Of a DNA stretch of 64,000 nt, positions 34,235 through 43,182 are shown one piece after another. A program made the translations under genes and the position numbers. The DNA lies in contig NZ_RCTZ02000001.1 of NCBI RefSeq assembly GCF_003667315.2, forward strand, positions 462,043-526,042. Reading direction: 5' to 3'. Position 1 is the first letter of the stretch; each line of letters opens with the position of its first letter. The notes under the pieces were generated by a model, which was not told the DNA's origin, made no database searches, and was given only the letters and a program-made list of their open reading frames with translations. Origin of the DNA: Tropicibacter alexandrii. Lineage in GTDB: Bacteria; Pseudomonadota; Alphaproteobacteria; Rhodobacterales; Rhodobacteraceae.

Positions 34235-34996
34235 TCAGGTCATGCGCTCGGTATGCCCGTCGATGGCGAGCGCCTGACCTGAAATCCGCGCCCCCGCGTC
34301 GGAGGCGAGAAACGCCACCGTCGCGGCGACATCCTCTGCCGTGACCCAGGATCGCAGGGACACGCCGTCCACATAGGAGGCGCGCACCGCCTTTTCGGTC
34401 TGGCCGCTGGCCTGCGCCACGCTGGCGACGACCCGGTCCATGCGCGGCCCCTCGACCGCGCCGGGGCAGATCGCGTTGACGCGGATGCCATGCGGACCCA
34501 GTTCCATCGCCAATGTCTTGGTCAACCCGATGACGGCCCATTTCGCCGACGCATAGGGCGCGCGCAGCGGGTAGCCGAACAGTCCCGCATTGGACGAGGT
34601 CAGGACGATCACCCCCGATCCCTGCGGTTTCATCACCCGCGCCGCCCAGCGGCAGGTCAGAAAGGCCCCGTGCAGGTTGACCGCGATGCAGGCCTGCCAC
34701 GCGTCGTAGTCGAGCGTTTCGACCGCGCCCGCCGGGCCGCCCGTGCCCGCATTGGCACAGACCACGTCAGCCCCGCCCCAAGCGGCCTCGACCTGCCCCA
34801 GAAAGCCCTCCATCGCCGATTCGGACGTGACATCCGCCACTTGGGCCAAGGTGCCGGGATGGGCGGCGGCGAAGTCCGCCACCGCCTGCGCATCGACATC
34901 GCAGATGGCAACGCGCGCGCCCTCGGACAGGAAGCGCTCTGCCATGGCGCGCCCGATGCCGCTGGCCCCGGCGGTGATGACGACGCGGCGGCTCAT
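34235..34996 (-). CDS. SDR family oxidoreductase
   Basis: This 253-residue Rossmann enzyme has TAGASGIGRAMAE (cofactor binding), CDVD after strand 2 favouring NAD, NAG in ANAGTGG, the catalytic YASAK and ICPGAVEGP. The start codon overlaps the stop of the BKACE gene (ATGA). It is the last gene of an operon with acyl-CoA dehydrogenase, acyl-CoA synthetase and BKACE, so it probably oxidises a hydroxy acid to the keto acid cleaved by BKACE, or reduces a related product. Confidence 0.9.
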   Translation of the reverse strand: MSRRVVITAGASGIGRAMAERFLSEGARVAICDVDAQAVADFAAAHPGTLAQVADVTSESAMEGFLGQVEAAWGGADVVCANAGTGGPAGAVETLDYDAWQACIAVNLHGAFLTCRWAARVMKPQGSGVIVLTSSNAGLFGYPLRAPYASAKWAVIGLTKTLAMELGPHGIRVNAICPGAVEGPRMDRVVASVAQASGQTEKAVRASYVDGVSLRSWVTAEDVAATVAFLASDAGARISGQALAIDGHTERMT

Positions 34997-35907
34997 GCGC
35001 CGACGGGCGCGCGTTTGGTCAGGCCAAGCTTTTCGCGCACCTCCGCCGGGCCGATCACCTTGGCGCCCATGCCCTCGACAATGCCCACCGCGCGCTCGAC
35101 CAACTGCGCATTGGTGGCCAGAACGCCCTTGTCGAGCCACAGGTTGTCCTCCAGCCCGACGCGGACATTGCCGCCCGCCAGCACGGCCGCAGCGACATAG
35201 GCCATCTGGTTGCGCCCCAGCGCAAAGGCGCTGAAGGTCCAGTCGTCCGGCACGTTGTTGACCATCGCCATGAAGGTGTTCAGATCGTCCGGCGCGCCCC
35301 AAGGCACCCCCATGCACAGTTGCACCAATGCGGGGCCGTCCAACACGCCCTCCTTCACCAGTTCCTTGGCGAACCACAGGTGGCCGGTGTCAAAGGCCTC
35401 GATCTCGGGCTTCACGCCCGCATCCGTCATCATCCGGCCCATCGCCCGCAACATGCCGGGCGTGTTGGTCATGACGTAATCCGCCTCGGCAAAGTTCATC
35501 GTGCCGCAATCCAGCGTGCAGATCTCGGGGCGGCAGTCGAGCACATGGGCGACGCGCTCCTCGGCGCCGATCATGTCGGTGCCAGCCTGCACCGGCAGCG
35601 GCTGCGAGGTCGGGCCAAAGACGATATCGCCCCCCATCCCCGCCGTCAGGTTCAGGACCACATCCACATCCGCATCGCGGATGCGGTCCGTCACCTCGCG
35701 ATACAGGTCCAGCCTGCGCGAGGGCGCGCCGGTTTCGGGGTCGCGGACGTGACAATGCACGATGGCCGCGCCCGCCTTGGCCGCCGCGATCGCGCTGTCG
35801 GCGATCTGCTGCGGCGAGCGCGGCACATGCGGGCTGCGGTCTTGCGTGCCGCCCGATCCCGTCACCGCGCAGGTGATGAAGACCTCCCGGTTCATCGTCA
35901 AAGGCAT
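34993..35907 (-). CDS. Beta-keto acid cleavage enzyme (BKACE)
   Basis: This 304-residue protein is a BKACE (formerly DUF849) TIM barrel that uses zinc and acetyl-CoA to cleave a beta-keto acid into acetoacetate and a CoA ester. Motifs are FITCAVTGSGG, the zinc ligands in VHCHVRDPETG (about residue 48), LNLTAGMGGD and NQMAYVAAAVLAGGNVRVGLEDNL (two parts). It is similar to members acting on dehydrocarnitine or 3-keto-5-aminohexanoate, but I cannot fix the substrate. It overlaps both neighbours by 10 and 4 bases. Confidence 0.9.
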   Translation of the reverse strand: MPLTMNREVFITCAVTGSGGTQDRSPHVPRSPQQIADSAIAAAKAGAAIVHCHVRDPETGAPSRRLDLYREVTDRIRDADVDVVLNLTAGMGGDIVFGPTSQPLPVQAGTDMIGAEERVAHVLDCRPEICTLDCGTMNFAEADYVMTNTPGMLRAMGRMMTDAGVKPEIEAFDTGHLWFAKELVKEGVLDGPALVQLCMGVPWGAPDDLNTFMAMVNNVPDDWTFSAFALGRNQMAYVAAAVLAGGNVRVGLEDNLWLDKGVLATNAQLVERAVGIVEGMGAKVIGPAEVREKLGLTKRAPVGA

Positions 35908-37916
35908 GCTTGTTCTCCCTGTTGTCCCCGGATCAACGCATCCACCGCCACGGCCCTGTCTTCAAGGCACAGCAAGGGGTTGATCTCCACTTCTTCCACG
36001 GTCGCGGCATGGGCCACGACAAATTCCTGCACCGCCAGAACGGCGTCGATGATCGCCGCGCGGTCCGCGCCCGGCGCGCCGCGATACCCTGCCAGAACCG
36101 CGCCGATGCGCAACCCGTCGAGCATAGCGCCGACCTCCTGCGCCGAAACCGGCAGCAAGGCCGACACCGTGTCGGCCCAAAGTTCGGTCAGCACGCCGCC
36201 CGCGCCCAAGGTCAGCACGAAGCCATGCGCCGGGTCCCGCAGCACGCCGATCAGCAGTTCGGCCACGGTGCCGGTGATCTGTTCCTCGACCAGATAGCCC
36301 GGCGCGTTCATCGCCTGCGCCGCGTCCAGAACCTCATCCGGCGTCAGACCCAGCCGGATCGCGCCAGCCTCGGACTTGTGGGCAAAGCCCTCGCCCTTCA
36401 GCACCACGCGCCCCAGCCCCCTTGCCGCCCTTTCGGCCTCTTCCGGGGTGGCGCAGCGCATGCCGACAGGCACCGCAAGCCCGTGTTCGGCGAGGGCTGT
36501 CTTGGCCTCCGCCTCGGGCCACAAACCGTCGCCTCCGGTGCCAGGCAGCAGCACAGGCTCACCCGGCTCCACCGCCCCGAGCCACGAACAGACCTCGACC
36601 GCCTCCAAGGCGGCGGTGATCCCGCATAGCGGCACCAACCCCTCGGCCATGATCCGCGCCGCCCAAGTCTCCGGCATGGTGTCGACCAGCGAGGACAGCA
36701 CCGCCATCGGCACGCCCGAGGCCCGCGCCGCAGCGCCCGTCGCCGTCACCACATGCGCCCAATCCGCGTCCGAGCACCGATCCGCGCGCGGGAAGTCCAG
36801 CACCACAAGGCCCAACCCATAGCCCGACCCGGTCATCATCGCGCTGAAGGTCTCTTTGACCGCCGCCTCATCCCCCCAGATATAGGTGTGATAATCCAAG
36901 GGGTTGCTCAGCGCCACCTTCGGCCCCAGCGCCGCGCGCAACGCGGCTTTCTGCACGTCGTTCAAGGGCGGGAAAACCACGCCGCGCCCCAAGGCGCTGT
37001 CCGCCATCAGGCTCGCCTCGCCGCCCGAACAGGACATCGACCCAAGGCGCGCATTGGCCAAGGGCCCCGTGCAATGCAGGATCTTGAGCGCCTCCAGCAG
37101 TGCCTCCAGCGATGATACCTGCGCCACGCCGCAGCGCCGCAAAAAGGCCCGCGCGCCCGCATCGCTGCCCGCCAGCGACGCCGTATGCGACACCGCCGCG
37201 ACCTGCGCCTGTTCGCTGGCGCCCGCCTTTACCGCAACGATGCGCTTGCCAAGGGCAAAGGCACGCGCCGCCAGCGCCTCGAACCCGCGCAGGTCGGCGA
37301 TGCCTTCGATATGCAGGCCCAAAGCCGTGACGCGCGGATCGTCCAGCAAGGCCATCCCGAACCGCGACAGGTCCACAACCGCCTGATTTCCCACGGTTCC
37401 CAGATAGGCAATCGGCAGGCCCCGGCGCTGCATCGTCAGGTTCAGCGCGATGTTCGAGCTTTGCGTCAGGATCGCCACGCCGCTGTCCACCGCCACGCAG
37501 CCATGCTGGTCGGGCCACAGCGCGACCCGGTCCAGCGCATTGACGAAGCCATAACAGTTCGGCCCCAGCACCGGCATCTCGCCCGCCGCCGCAATTAGGG
37601 CCGCCTGCAAATCGCCGCCATCGGCCAGTTCCGACGCCGCCTCGCGAAAGCCCGAGGCAAAGCAGACCGCGCCGCCCGCACCGCGCCGCGCCAGCGCGCC
37701 GATCACCTCGACCGTCGCCGCCCGGTTGACGCCCACGAAGGCCGCATCCGGCGCTTCCGGCAGATCATCGACCGAGGCAAAGGCCCCGGCGCGCGTGGGG
37801 TGCACGTGCCAGATCGGGCCATCGAAGCCGATCCTGTCCAGTTCCCGCAAGACATTCGCGCACCAGCCGCCGCCACCGATCACCGCCACGGAGCGCGGCG
37901 CCAACAGCCGCTTCAT
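35898..37916 (-). CDS. ADP-forming acyl-CoA synthetase (ATP-grasp, acetate-CoA ligase family)
   Basis: This 672-residue protein has the fused layout of NDP-forming acyl-CoA synthetases: N-terminal CoA-binding Rossmann domain (RSVAVIGGGGWCANVL), succinyl-CoA-ligase-like domains with VSHTASLAG near residue 245 (the phosphohistidine region), and a C-terminal ATP-grasp domain (VVLKGEGFAHKSEAGAIRLGL, VEEVEINPLLC). It activates a carboxylic acid to its CoA ester. The upstream open frame to 38165 is antiphase noise; the start is the ATG at 37914-37916. It overlaps the BKACE gene and follows the acyl-CoA dehydrogenase by five bases. Confidence 0.9.
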   Translation of the reverse strand: MKRLLAPRSVAVIGGGGWCANVLRELDRIGFDGPIWHVHPTRAGAFASVDDLPEAPDAAFVGVNRAATVEVIGALARRGAGGAVCFASGFREAASELADGGDLQAALIAAAGEMPVLGPNCYGFVNALDRVALWPDQHGCVAVDSGVAILTQSSNIALNLTMQRRGLPIAYLGTVGNQAVVDLSRFGMALLDDPRVTALGLHIEGIADLRGFEALAARAFALGKRIVAVKAGASEQAQVAAVSHTASLAGSDAGARAFLRRCGVAQVSSLEALLEALKILHCTGPLANARLGSMSCSGGEASLMADSALGRGVVFPPLNDVQKAALRAALGPKVALSNPLDYHTYIWGDEAAVKETFSAMMTGSGYGLGLVVLDFPRADRCSDADWAHVVTATGAAARASGVPMAVLSSLVDTMPETWAARIMAEGLVPLCGITAALEAVEVCSWLGAVEPGEPVLLPGTGGDGLWPEAEAKTALAEHGLAVPVGMRCATPEEAERAARGLGRVVLKGEGFAHKSEAGAIRLGLTPDEVLDAAQAMNAPGYLVEEQITGTVAELLIGVLRDPAHGFVLTLGAGGVLTELWADTVSALLPVSAQEVGAMLDGLRIGAVLAGYRGAPGADRAAIIDAVLAVQEFVVAHAATVEEVEINPLLCLEDRAVAVDALIRGQQGEQACL

Positions 37917-37921
37917 CGCGC

Positions 37922-39082
37922 TCACGCCCCCAACGGGCGAAAGATCTCGCGGCTGATGATGTGGCGCTGGATTTCGCTCGTGCCGTCCCAGATCCGTTCC
38001 ACCCGCGCATCCCGCCAGAACCGTTCGATGGGGAAGTCGTCCATCAACCCCATGCCGCCGAAGATCTGCAAGCTCGTATCCGTCACACGCGCCAGCATCT
38101 CGGTCGCGTGGACCTTGGCCGAGGCAATCTCGCGGTTCGCGGGCAAGCCCTGATCCAACCGCCACGCCGCCGACAGCGTCAGCAAATCCGCCGCGTCGAT
38201 TTCCGTGATCATGTCGGCGACCTGAAAGCTAACGCCCTGAAACTTCGCGATCTCCTGCCCGAACTGTTTGCGCTGCGCGGCATAGTCCACCGCCATGTCA
38301 AAACACCGCCGCGCCCGGCCCACGCTGAACGCCGCCACGGTCAAACGGGTCGCATAAAGCCAGTCATTCATCACGGCAAAGCCACCATCGACCTCGCCCA
38401 AGACCTGGGCGTCGGGCATGCGACAATCGGTAAATTCCAGAATGCAGTTCTTGTAGCCACGATGGCTGACCGACCGGTATCCGTCGCGCACGACAAAGCC
38501 CGGATGTCCGCGATCCACCAGAAAACAGGTGATCCGCTTCTTCGGCCCCTTGGGTGTCTCATCCACCCCCGTCGCCACGAAAACGATAAAGAAATCCGCG
38601 TGATCCGCGCCAGAGATGAAGTGCTTGGTCCCGTTGACCACCCAGTCCCCGCCGTCCCGCACGGCGCTGCACTTCATCCCTCGCACATCCGACCCTGCGT
38701 CAGGCTCGGTCATGGCCAGCGCATCCATCCGCTCGCCCCGCACGGCGGGCAGCAGGTAGCGGTCACGCTGCGCGCCCTCACACGCCATCAGGATGTTCTG
38801 CGGTCGGCCAAAGAAATGCGTCAAGGCCATCGACCCGCGCCCCAATTCCCGCTCGACCAGCGTGAAATCCAAATGGCTCAGCCCCGCGCCGCCCACCTCT
38901 TCGGGGAAGTTGCAGGCGTAAAACCCCATCTCGATGACCTTGCGCTTCAGCGCGTCGCCAAGCCCGTCGGGGACCTCGCCGGTGCGCTCCACCTCGGCCT
39001 CATGCGGATAAATCTCCGTCTCGACGAACCGCCGCACGGTCGAAACGATCATCTCCTGTTCGTCGCTCAGGCCAAAATGCAT
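37922..39082 (-). CDS. Acyl-CoA dehydrogenase
   Basis: This 386-residue flavoenzyme has the ACAD pattern: AMTEPDAGSDVRGM near residue 125, NGTKHFISGA, the helix ADMITEIDAADLL and the C-terminal FGGMGLMDDFPIERFWRDAR with WDGTSEIQRHII. It introduces a 2,3-double bond in an acyl-CoA and passes electrons to ETF. It heads the minus-strand operon that also encodes the synthetase, BKACE and SDR. No enoyl-CoA hydratase gene is seen in the operon. Confidence 0.92.
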   Translation of the reverse strand: MHFGLSDEQEMIVSTVRRFVETEIYPHEAEVERTGEVPDGLGDALKRKVIEMGFYACNFPEEVGGAGLSHLDFTLVERELGRGSMALTHFFGRPQNILMACEGAQRDRYLLPAVRGERMDALAMTEPDAGSDVRGMKCSAVRDGGDWVVNGTKHFISGADHADFFIVFVATGVDETPKGPKKRITCFLVDRGHPGFVVRDGYRSVSHRGYKNCILEFTDCRMPDAQVLGEVDGGFAVMNDWLYATRLTVAAFSVGRARRCFDMAVDYAAQRKQFGQEIAKFQGVSFQVADMITEIDAADLLTLSAAWRLDQGLPANREIASAKVHATEMLARVTDTSLQIFGGMGLMDDFPIERFWRDARVERIWDGTSEIQRHIISREIFRPLGA

Positions 39083-39258
39083 CAGGCACCTCCGGTTTTG
39101 GCCCAGCCTAGCCGCAACTGCGCCGCGCGAAACAGTCCAGAACCGGCAAAGGGTAAGTCCAATCGCGACACCCTGCGCCCACCTTAAGCCATCCTTTAGA
39201 ATAACTTCATTGAAGCGCAGACCCGCCCGGGTGACAACCCGCCAAAAGGAGACCGCCC

Positions 39259-40098
39259 ATGACGACAGCCCTTTCGAATACCAGCCTCGCGCGCCGCGCT
39301 TGGTCGATCCGCCGCCATGCGCTGCGCATGGGCGAGGTGCAGGGGCAAGGCTATATCGGTCAGGCTTTGGGCGTCGCCGACGTGCTGGCCACCAGCTATT
39401 TCCACGCCCTGACCTACCGCGCCGAAGACCCCGAATGGGAAGGCCGCGACCGGTTTTACCTCTCCATCGGCCACTATGCGATCGCGCTCTACGCGGCGCT
39501 GATCGAGGCCGGCATCCTCCCGGAGGATGAGATCAAGACCTACGGCATGGACGACTCGCGCATGCCGATGTCCGGCATGGCCGCCTACACGCCGGGGATG
39601 GAGATCACCGGCGGCAGCCTCGGCCACGGTTTGGGCATCGCCGTGGGGGCCGCGATGGGCCTTAAACGCAAGGGTTCGGACCGCTTCGTCTATAACCTGA
39701 TGTCCGATGGCGAGCTGGGCGAAGGCTCGACATGGGAGGCGGTCATGTCCGCCGCCCAACACAAGCTGTCGAACCTGATCTGCATCGTCGATTTCAACGA
39801 CCAGCAAGCCGACGGCCCCAGCACCCAAGCCCTCGCCACCACGCCCGAAGCGCCGAAATGGCAAGCCTTCGGCTGGCACGCCCAAGAGATCGACGGTAAC
39901 GATCTGGATGCGCTGGTCGCGGCCTTCGACACGGCGCGCAACCTCGACACCGACCAACCCCGCGTCATCATCTGCAACACGCGGATGTGCAAAGGGGTCC
40001 CCTTCCTCGAAGAGCGCGACTCCAACCACTTCGTCCGCGTCGACCCCGACGAATGGGCCAATGCCATCGCTTTTCTCGACGCGCATATGCCCGCCTGA
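39259..40098 (+). CDS. Transketolase, N-terminal (TPP-binding) subunit
   Basis: This 279-residue protein corresponds to the N-terminal third of transketolase: HALRMGEVQGQGYIG, SIGHYAIALYAAL, GSLGHGLGIAVGAA and the TPP/Mg motif SDGELGEGSTWEAV with VDFNDQQADG. The C-terminal half is encoded by the next gene, as in split transketolases. It is divergent from the acyl-CoA dehydrogenase with a 176-base gap. Such split enzymes often serve a dedicated sugar pathway rather than the pentose phosphate cycle. Confidence 0.92.
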   Translation: MTTALSNTSLARRAWSIRRHALRMGEVQGQGYIGQALGVADVLATSYFHALTYRAEDPEWEGRDRFYLSIGHYAIALYAALIEAGILPEDEIKTYGMDDSRMPMSGMAAYTPGMEITGGSLGHGLGIAVGAAMGLKRKGSDRFVYNLMSDGELGEGSTWEAVMSAAQHKLSNLICIVDFNDQQADGPSTQALATTPEAPKWQAFGWHAQEIDGNDLDALVAAFDTARNLDTDQPRVIICNTRMCKGVPFLEERDSNHFVRVDPDEWANAIAFLDAHMPA

Positions 40099-40104
40099 CC
40101 ACAT

Positions 40105-40161
40105 CTTCTCTGGTCCCCAAATACCTCGGGGGAGCGCCAAAGGCGCGGGGGCAGCGCCCCC
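40105..40161 (+). repeat. GC-rich intergenic repeat, copy 2 of 7
   Basis: CTTCTCTGGTCCCCAAATAC, then hairpins ending GGGGGCAGCGCCCCC, lie between the two transketolase subunit genes. It closely matches copy 1 at 22549. Confidence 0.85.
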
Positions 40162-40187
40162 TCCCCGCCAGACAAAAGGCACAGACC

Positions 40188-41231
40188 ATGACCGATCTCG
40201 CCCCCGGCCCCAACAGCCGCCGCAAATCCAAATACGCCCCTCGCACGGTCCCGGACCAGAAACTCGCCACCTCCGCCATGATCGCCTCGCTCGATGCCGA
40301 AGGGCGCAACACCGTCAGCGCCCCCTTCGGCAACGCCCTGATCGACATGGCAAAAACCCGCGACGATATCGTCGGCCTCTCCGCCGATCTGGCGAAATAC
40401 ACCGACCTGCACGTCTTCGCGAACGCCTATCCCGACCGCTTCTACCAGATGGGCATGGCCGAACAGGTGCTGATCTCCGCCGCCGCAGGCCTCGCGCGCG
40501 AGGGCTTCACCCCCTTCGCCACAACCTATGCGGTGTTTGCCAGCCGGCGGGCCTATGACTTCATCTTCATGGCGATTGCCGAGGAAAACCTCCCCGTCAA
40601 GATCTGCTGCGCCCTGCCCGGCCTGACCACCGGCTACGGCCCCAGCCACCAAGCGACCGAAGACCTCGCGATCTTTCGCGGCATGCCCAACCTGACCATC
40701 ATCGACCCGTGCTGTGCGACCGAGATCGATCAGGCCACCCGCGCCATCGCCGACCATCCCGGCCCGGTCTATATGCGCCTGCTGCGCGGTCAGGTGCCGG
40801 ACGTGCTGGGCGAATACGGCTACAAATTCAAACTCGGCAAGGCCCAGATGATCCACGGCGGGAATGACGTTCTCTTCATCTCCACGGGCTTCATGACCAT
40901 GCGCGCGCTCGACGCCGCCAAGGCGCTGAAGGCCGACAAGATCGACGCCGCCGTGCTGCACGTCCCCACGATCAAACCGCTCGACGTCGACACCCTCCGG
41001 GCCGAGGCCGCCAAGACAGGCCGCCTTGTCGTGACGATCGAAAACCACACCATCCAGGGCGGCTTGGGCGAGGCCGTCGCCGCCGACCTGCTGCGCAACC
41101 AGATCACCCCCAACTTCCGCTCCGTCGCGCTTCCGGATGAATTCCTCGACGCGGGCGCCCTGCCCACATTGCACCACCAATACGGCCTCTCCGTGCCCGC
41201 CATCACAACGCAGGTCAAAGCCTGGCTGTAA
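40188..41231 (+). CDS. Transketolase, C-terminal (pyrimidine-binding) subunit
   Basis: This 347-residue protein has the transketolase central and C-terminal domains: FYQMGMAEQVLISAAAGLA with the conserved glutamate, FATTYAVFASRRAYDFI, GLTTGYGPSHQATEDLA and VTIENHTIQGGLGEAVA. The N-terminal 40 residues are basic and extra. It forms a complete enzyme with the upstream subunit, despite the 89-base gap filled by a repeat. ATG 40188 has AAAGG upstream. No phosphate sugar kinase is nearby, so the substrate is uncertain. Confidence 0.92.
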   Translation: MTDLAPGPNSRRKSKYAPRTVPDQKLATSAMIASLDAEGRNTVSAPFGNALIDMAKTRDDIVGLSADLAKYTDLHVFANAYPDRFYQMGMAEQVLISAAAGLAREGFTPFATTYAVFASRRAYDFIFMAIAEENLPVKICCALPGLTTGYGPSHQATEDLAIFRGMPNLTIIDPCCATEIDQATRAIADHPGPVYMRLLRGQVPDVLGEYGYKFKLGKAQMIHGGNDVLFISTGFMTMRALDAAKALKADKIDAAVLHVPTIKPLDVDTLRAEAAKTGRLVVTIENHTIQGGLGEAVAADLLRNQITPNFRSVALPDEFLDAGALPTLHHQYGLSVPAITTQVKAWL

Positions 41232-41245
41232 ACACCCGCCCTCGC

Positions 41246-41307
41246 GTTTCTTCTTGGCGAAAATACCCCGGGGGCGTCGACTGCAAGGAGACGGGGGCAG
41301 CGCCCCC
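41246..41307 (+). repeat. GC-rich intergenic repeat, copy 3 of 7
   Basis: GTTTCTTCTTGGCGAAAATA is followed by a C/G-rich hairpin ending GGGGGCAGCGCCCCC, between the transketolase C subunit and the SDR gene. Confidence 0.8.
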
Positions 41308-41334
41308 ACCCCGCCATACACAAGGACCAACCCC

Positions 41335-42090
41335 ATGAAACTTCTCGAAAACAAGACCGCGATCATCACCGGCGCCGCCAGCCTCCGCGGGCTTGGCAAA
41401 GCCACGGCCAAGCTCTTTGCCGAACATGGCGCGCGCGTCGCGATCCTCGACCTCGATGCCGATGCCGCGGTCGCGGCGGCCAATGACCTGCCCGGCTCTG
41501 GCCATATGGGCCTTGCCTGCAATGTCACCGACAAACAGGCCTGCATCGACGCCGTCGAAGTCGTTCTGGGCAATTTCCCCCAACTGGACATCCTCGTGAA
41601 CAATGCGGGCATCACCCAGCCGCTGAAACTGGCCGACATCCAGCCGGAAAACTACGACGCGGTGCTCGACGTCAACCTGCGCGGCACGCTTTACATGACG
41701 CAGGCCCTGCTGCCGCATATGCGCGAACGGCAGTCCGGTGCCATCGTCAACATCTCGTCGGTCTCCGCGCAGCGCGGTGGCGGCATCTTCGGCGGGCCGC
41801 ATTATTCGGCGGCCAAGGCCGGCATCCTCGGCCTGACCAAGGCCACCGCCCGCGAATGCGCGCCTCAGGGCATTCGCGCCAACGCCGTCTGCCCGGGCTT
41901 CATCGCCACCGACATCACCGGCGGCATGCTGACCGATGACATGATGGCCGGTATCCTCGAAGGCATCCCGATGGGCCGCGCGGGCGAGGCGTCGGACGTG
42001 GCGGGCTGCTGCCTGTTCCTTGCCTCGGACCTTGCCGCCTATGTCACCGGCTCCGAAGTCGATGTGAATGGCGGCTCGCTGATTCACTGA
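41335..42090 (+). CDS. SDR family oxidoreductase
   Basis: This 251-residue SDR has IITGAASLRGLGKATAK, LDLDAD after strand 2 (NAD preferred), NNAGI, the catalytic serine in NISSVSAQ and YSAAKAG, and the FabG-like C-terminus LASDLAAYVTGSEVDVNGG. It follows the split transketolase genes in the same direction, separated by a repeat, so it probably oxidises a polyol or sugar before or after the transketolase step. The stop is followed by a copy of the 26 bp palindrome. Confidence 0.9.
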   Translation: MKLLENKTAIITGAASLRGLGKATAKLFAEHGARVAILDLDADAAVAAANDLPGSGHMGLACNVTDKQACIDAVEVVLGNFPQLDILVNNAGITQPLKLADIQPENYDAVLDVNLRGTLYMTQALLPHMRERQSGAIVNISSVSAQRGGGIFGGPHYSAAKAGILGLTKATARECAPQGIRANAVCPGFIATDITGGMLTDDMMAGILEGIPMGRAGEASDVAGCCLFLASDLAAYVTGSEVDVNGGSLIH

Positions 42091-42102
42091 GCCAGACACA
42101 AA

Positions 42103-42128
42103 GTAGGATGGGTGATCACCCATCCTAC
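42103..42128. repeat. 26 bp dispersed palindrome, copy 4 of 5
   Basis: A perfect copy (arms GTAGGATGGGTG, centre TGATCA) lies between the convergent SDR and LysR genes and overlaps the last codon and stop of the LysR gene. Confidence 0.9.
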
Positions 42129-43105
42129 TCCATCTCGCCGCGCAGCAAATCCTGTTGCGGGTCCAGGCGATCCACGTGCAAGCCATGCTGCGCAAGGATC
42201 GCCGAAACTTCGCTTTCATGTGCCGCGGCCTCGGCCCGCAACCACGCCAGAAACCCGCGCACCACGCGCCGGTTGAGATGCCGCGCCGGGCACAGTGCCC
42301 AATAGGCCGGGAAGCGCACCACCGCCACGTCGGGCACCAGTGGCACCAATCGCCCCGATGCCACCTCGGGAGCGGCCAGAGCAAGGCTTTCCAGCACCAC
42401 CCCCGCCCCGTCCAACGCCAGTTGCAACGCCATGGACGACCGGTCCATCAGCACCTTCTTGCGGTTGCTGCGCACGTCCAATCCGTTGCGCAACAACCAG
42501 AAATCCCATTGGCACAAGGCCCGCGCCGAATCGATGAGACGGCATTGGCTGAGGATCTCCGCCGCCGTGCCCGGCACCAGACCCGCCAGCAGGTCGGGCG
42601 CGACCAGCGGCAGCACCGCATCCTCCAGAATCGGCTCGGCATGGTAGCCTTGCCACGCCCCGGTGCCATACCGGATGTCGATATCCATGATCTCGCGGTC
42701 GAAATCCGTCGGATCGGGCGCGGCGTCCACACGAATGTCCCAATCCGGATGCGCCGCAACGAAACCGGCGAGACGCGGGCCAAGCCAGCGCACACCAAAG
42801 CTGGGCGAGACCCGCAGGTTCAGCCGACGCATCTCCTGCCGCTGGCCCAGCACCGCTTGTGCGTCGCGCAGCATGCGCAGCGCCGTGGCCGAGGCCTGAA
42901 ACAGCTGTTCGCCTTCCAGCGTCAGCGACAGGGCCCGTCCCTTGCGCCGGAACAGCTTGACGCCCAGTTGCTCTTCCAGCAGGCGCACCTGCTGGCTGAC
43001 GGCGGAGGGGGAAACCGCCATTTCCTCGGCGGCACGGCTCAACGACCCGCGCCGGGCGACACATTCGAAATAGAGATGAGCGTTCAGGGAGGGGGGACGG
43101 GCCAT
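42125..43105 (-). CDS. LysR family regulator (GcvA-like)
   Basis: This 326-residue regulator has an HTH (RRGSLSRAAEEMAVSPSAVSQQVRLLE) and the GcvA-type segments KLFRRKGRALSLTLEG and LSPSF-like LRVSPSFGVRWLGPRLAGF. GcvA relatives often control local catabolic genes in alphaproteobacteria. It is convergent to the transketolase-SDR set and lies downstream of the FAH gene, with a terminator between, so its target is not clear. The C-terminus overlaps a palindromic repeat. Confidence 0.88.
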   Translation of the reverse strand: MARPPSLNAHLYFECVARRGSLSRAAEEMAVSPSAVSQQVRLLEEQLGVKLFRRKGRALSLTLEGEQLFQASATALRMLRDAQAVLGQRQEMRRLNLRVSPSFGVRWLGPRLAGFVAAHPDWDIRVDAAPDPTDFDREIMDIDIRYGTGAWQGYHAEPILEDAVLPLVAPDLLAGLVPGTAAEILSQCRLIDSARALCQWDFWLLRNGLDVRSNRKKVLMDRSSMALQLALDGAGVVLESLALAAPEVASGRLVPLVPDVAVVRFPAYWALCPARHLNRRVVRGFLAWLRAEAAAHESEVSAILAQHGLHVDRLDPQQDLLRGEME

Positions 43106-43130
43106 GCGGCATCAGACCATGCGGGGATCG

Positions 43131-43163
43131 AAAGGAAAAGGCCGCCCGGCAGGGGCGGCCTTC
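43131..43163 (-). terminator. Terminator between FAH and LysR genes
   Basis: On the minus strand GGCCGCCC-CTGCC-GGGCGGCC is followed by TTTTCC, directly after the FAH gene. Confidence 0.8.
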
Positions 43164-43182
43164 GGCATGTACCGGACGCGGA

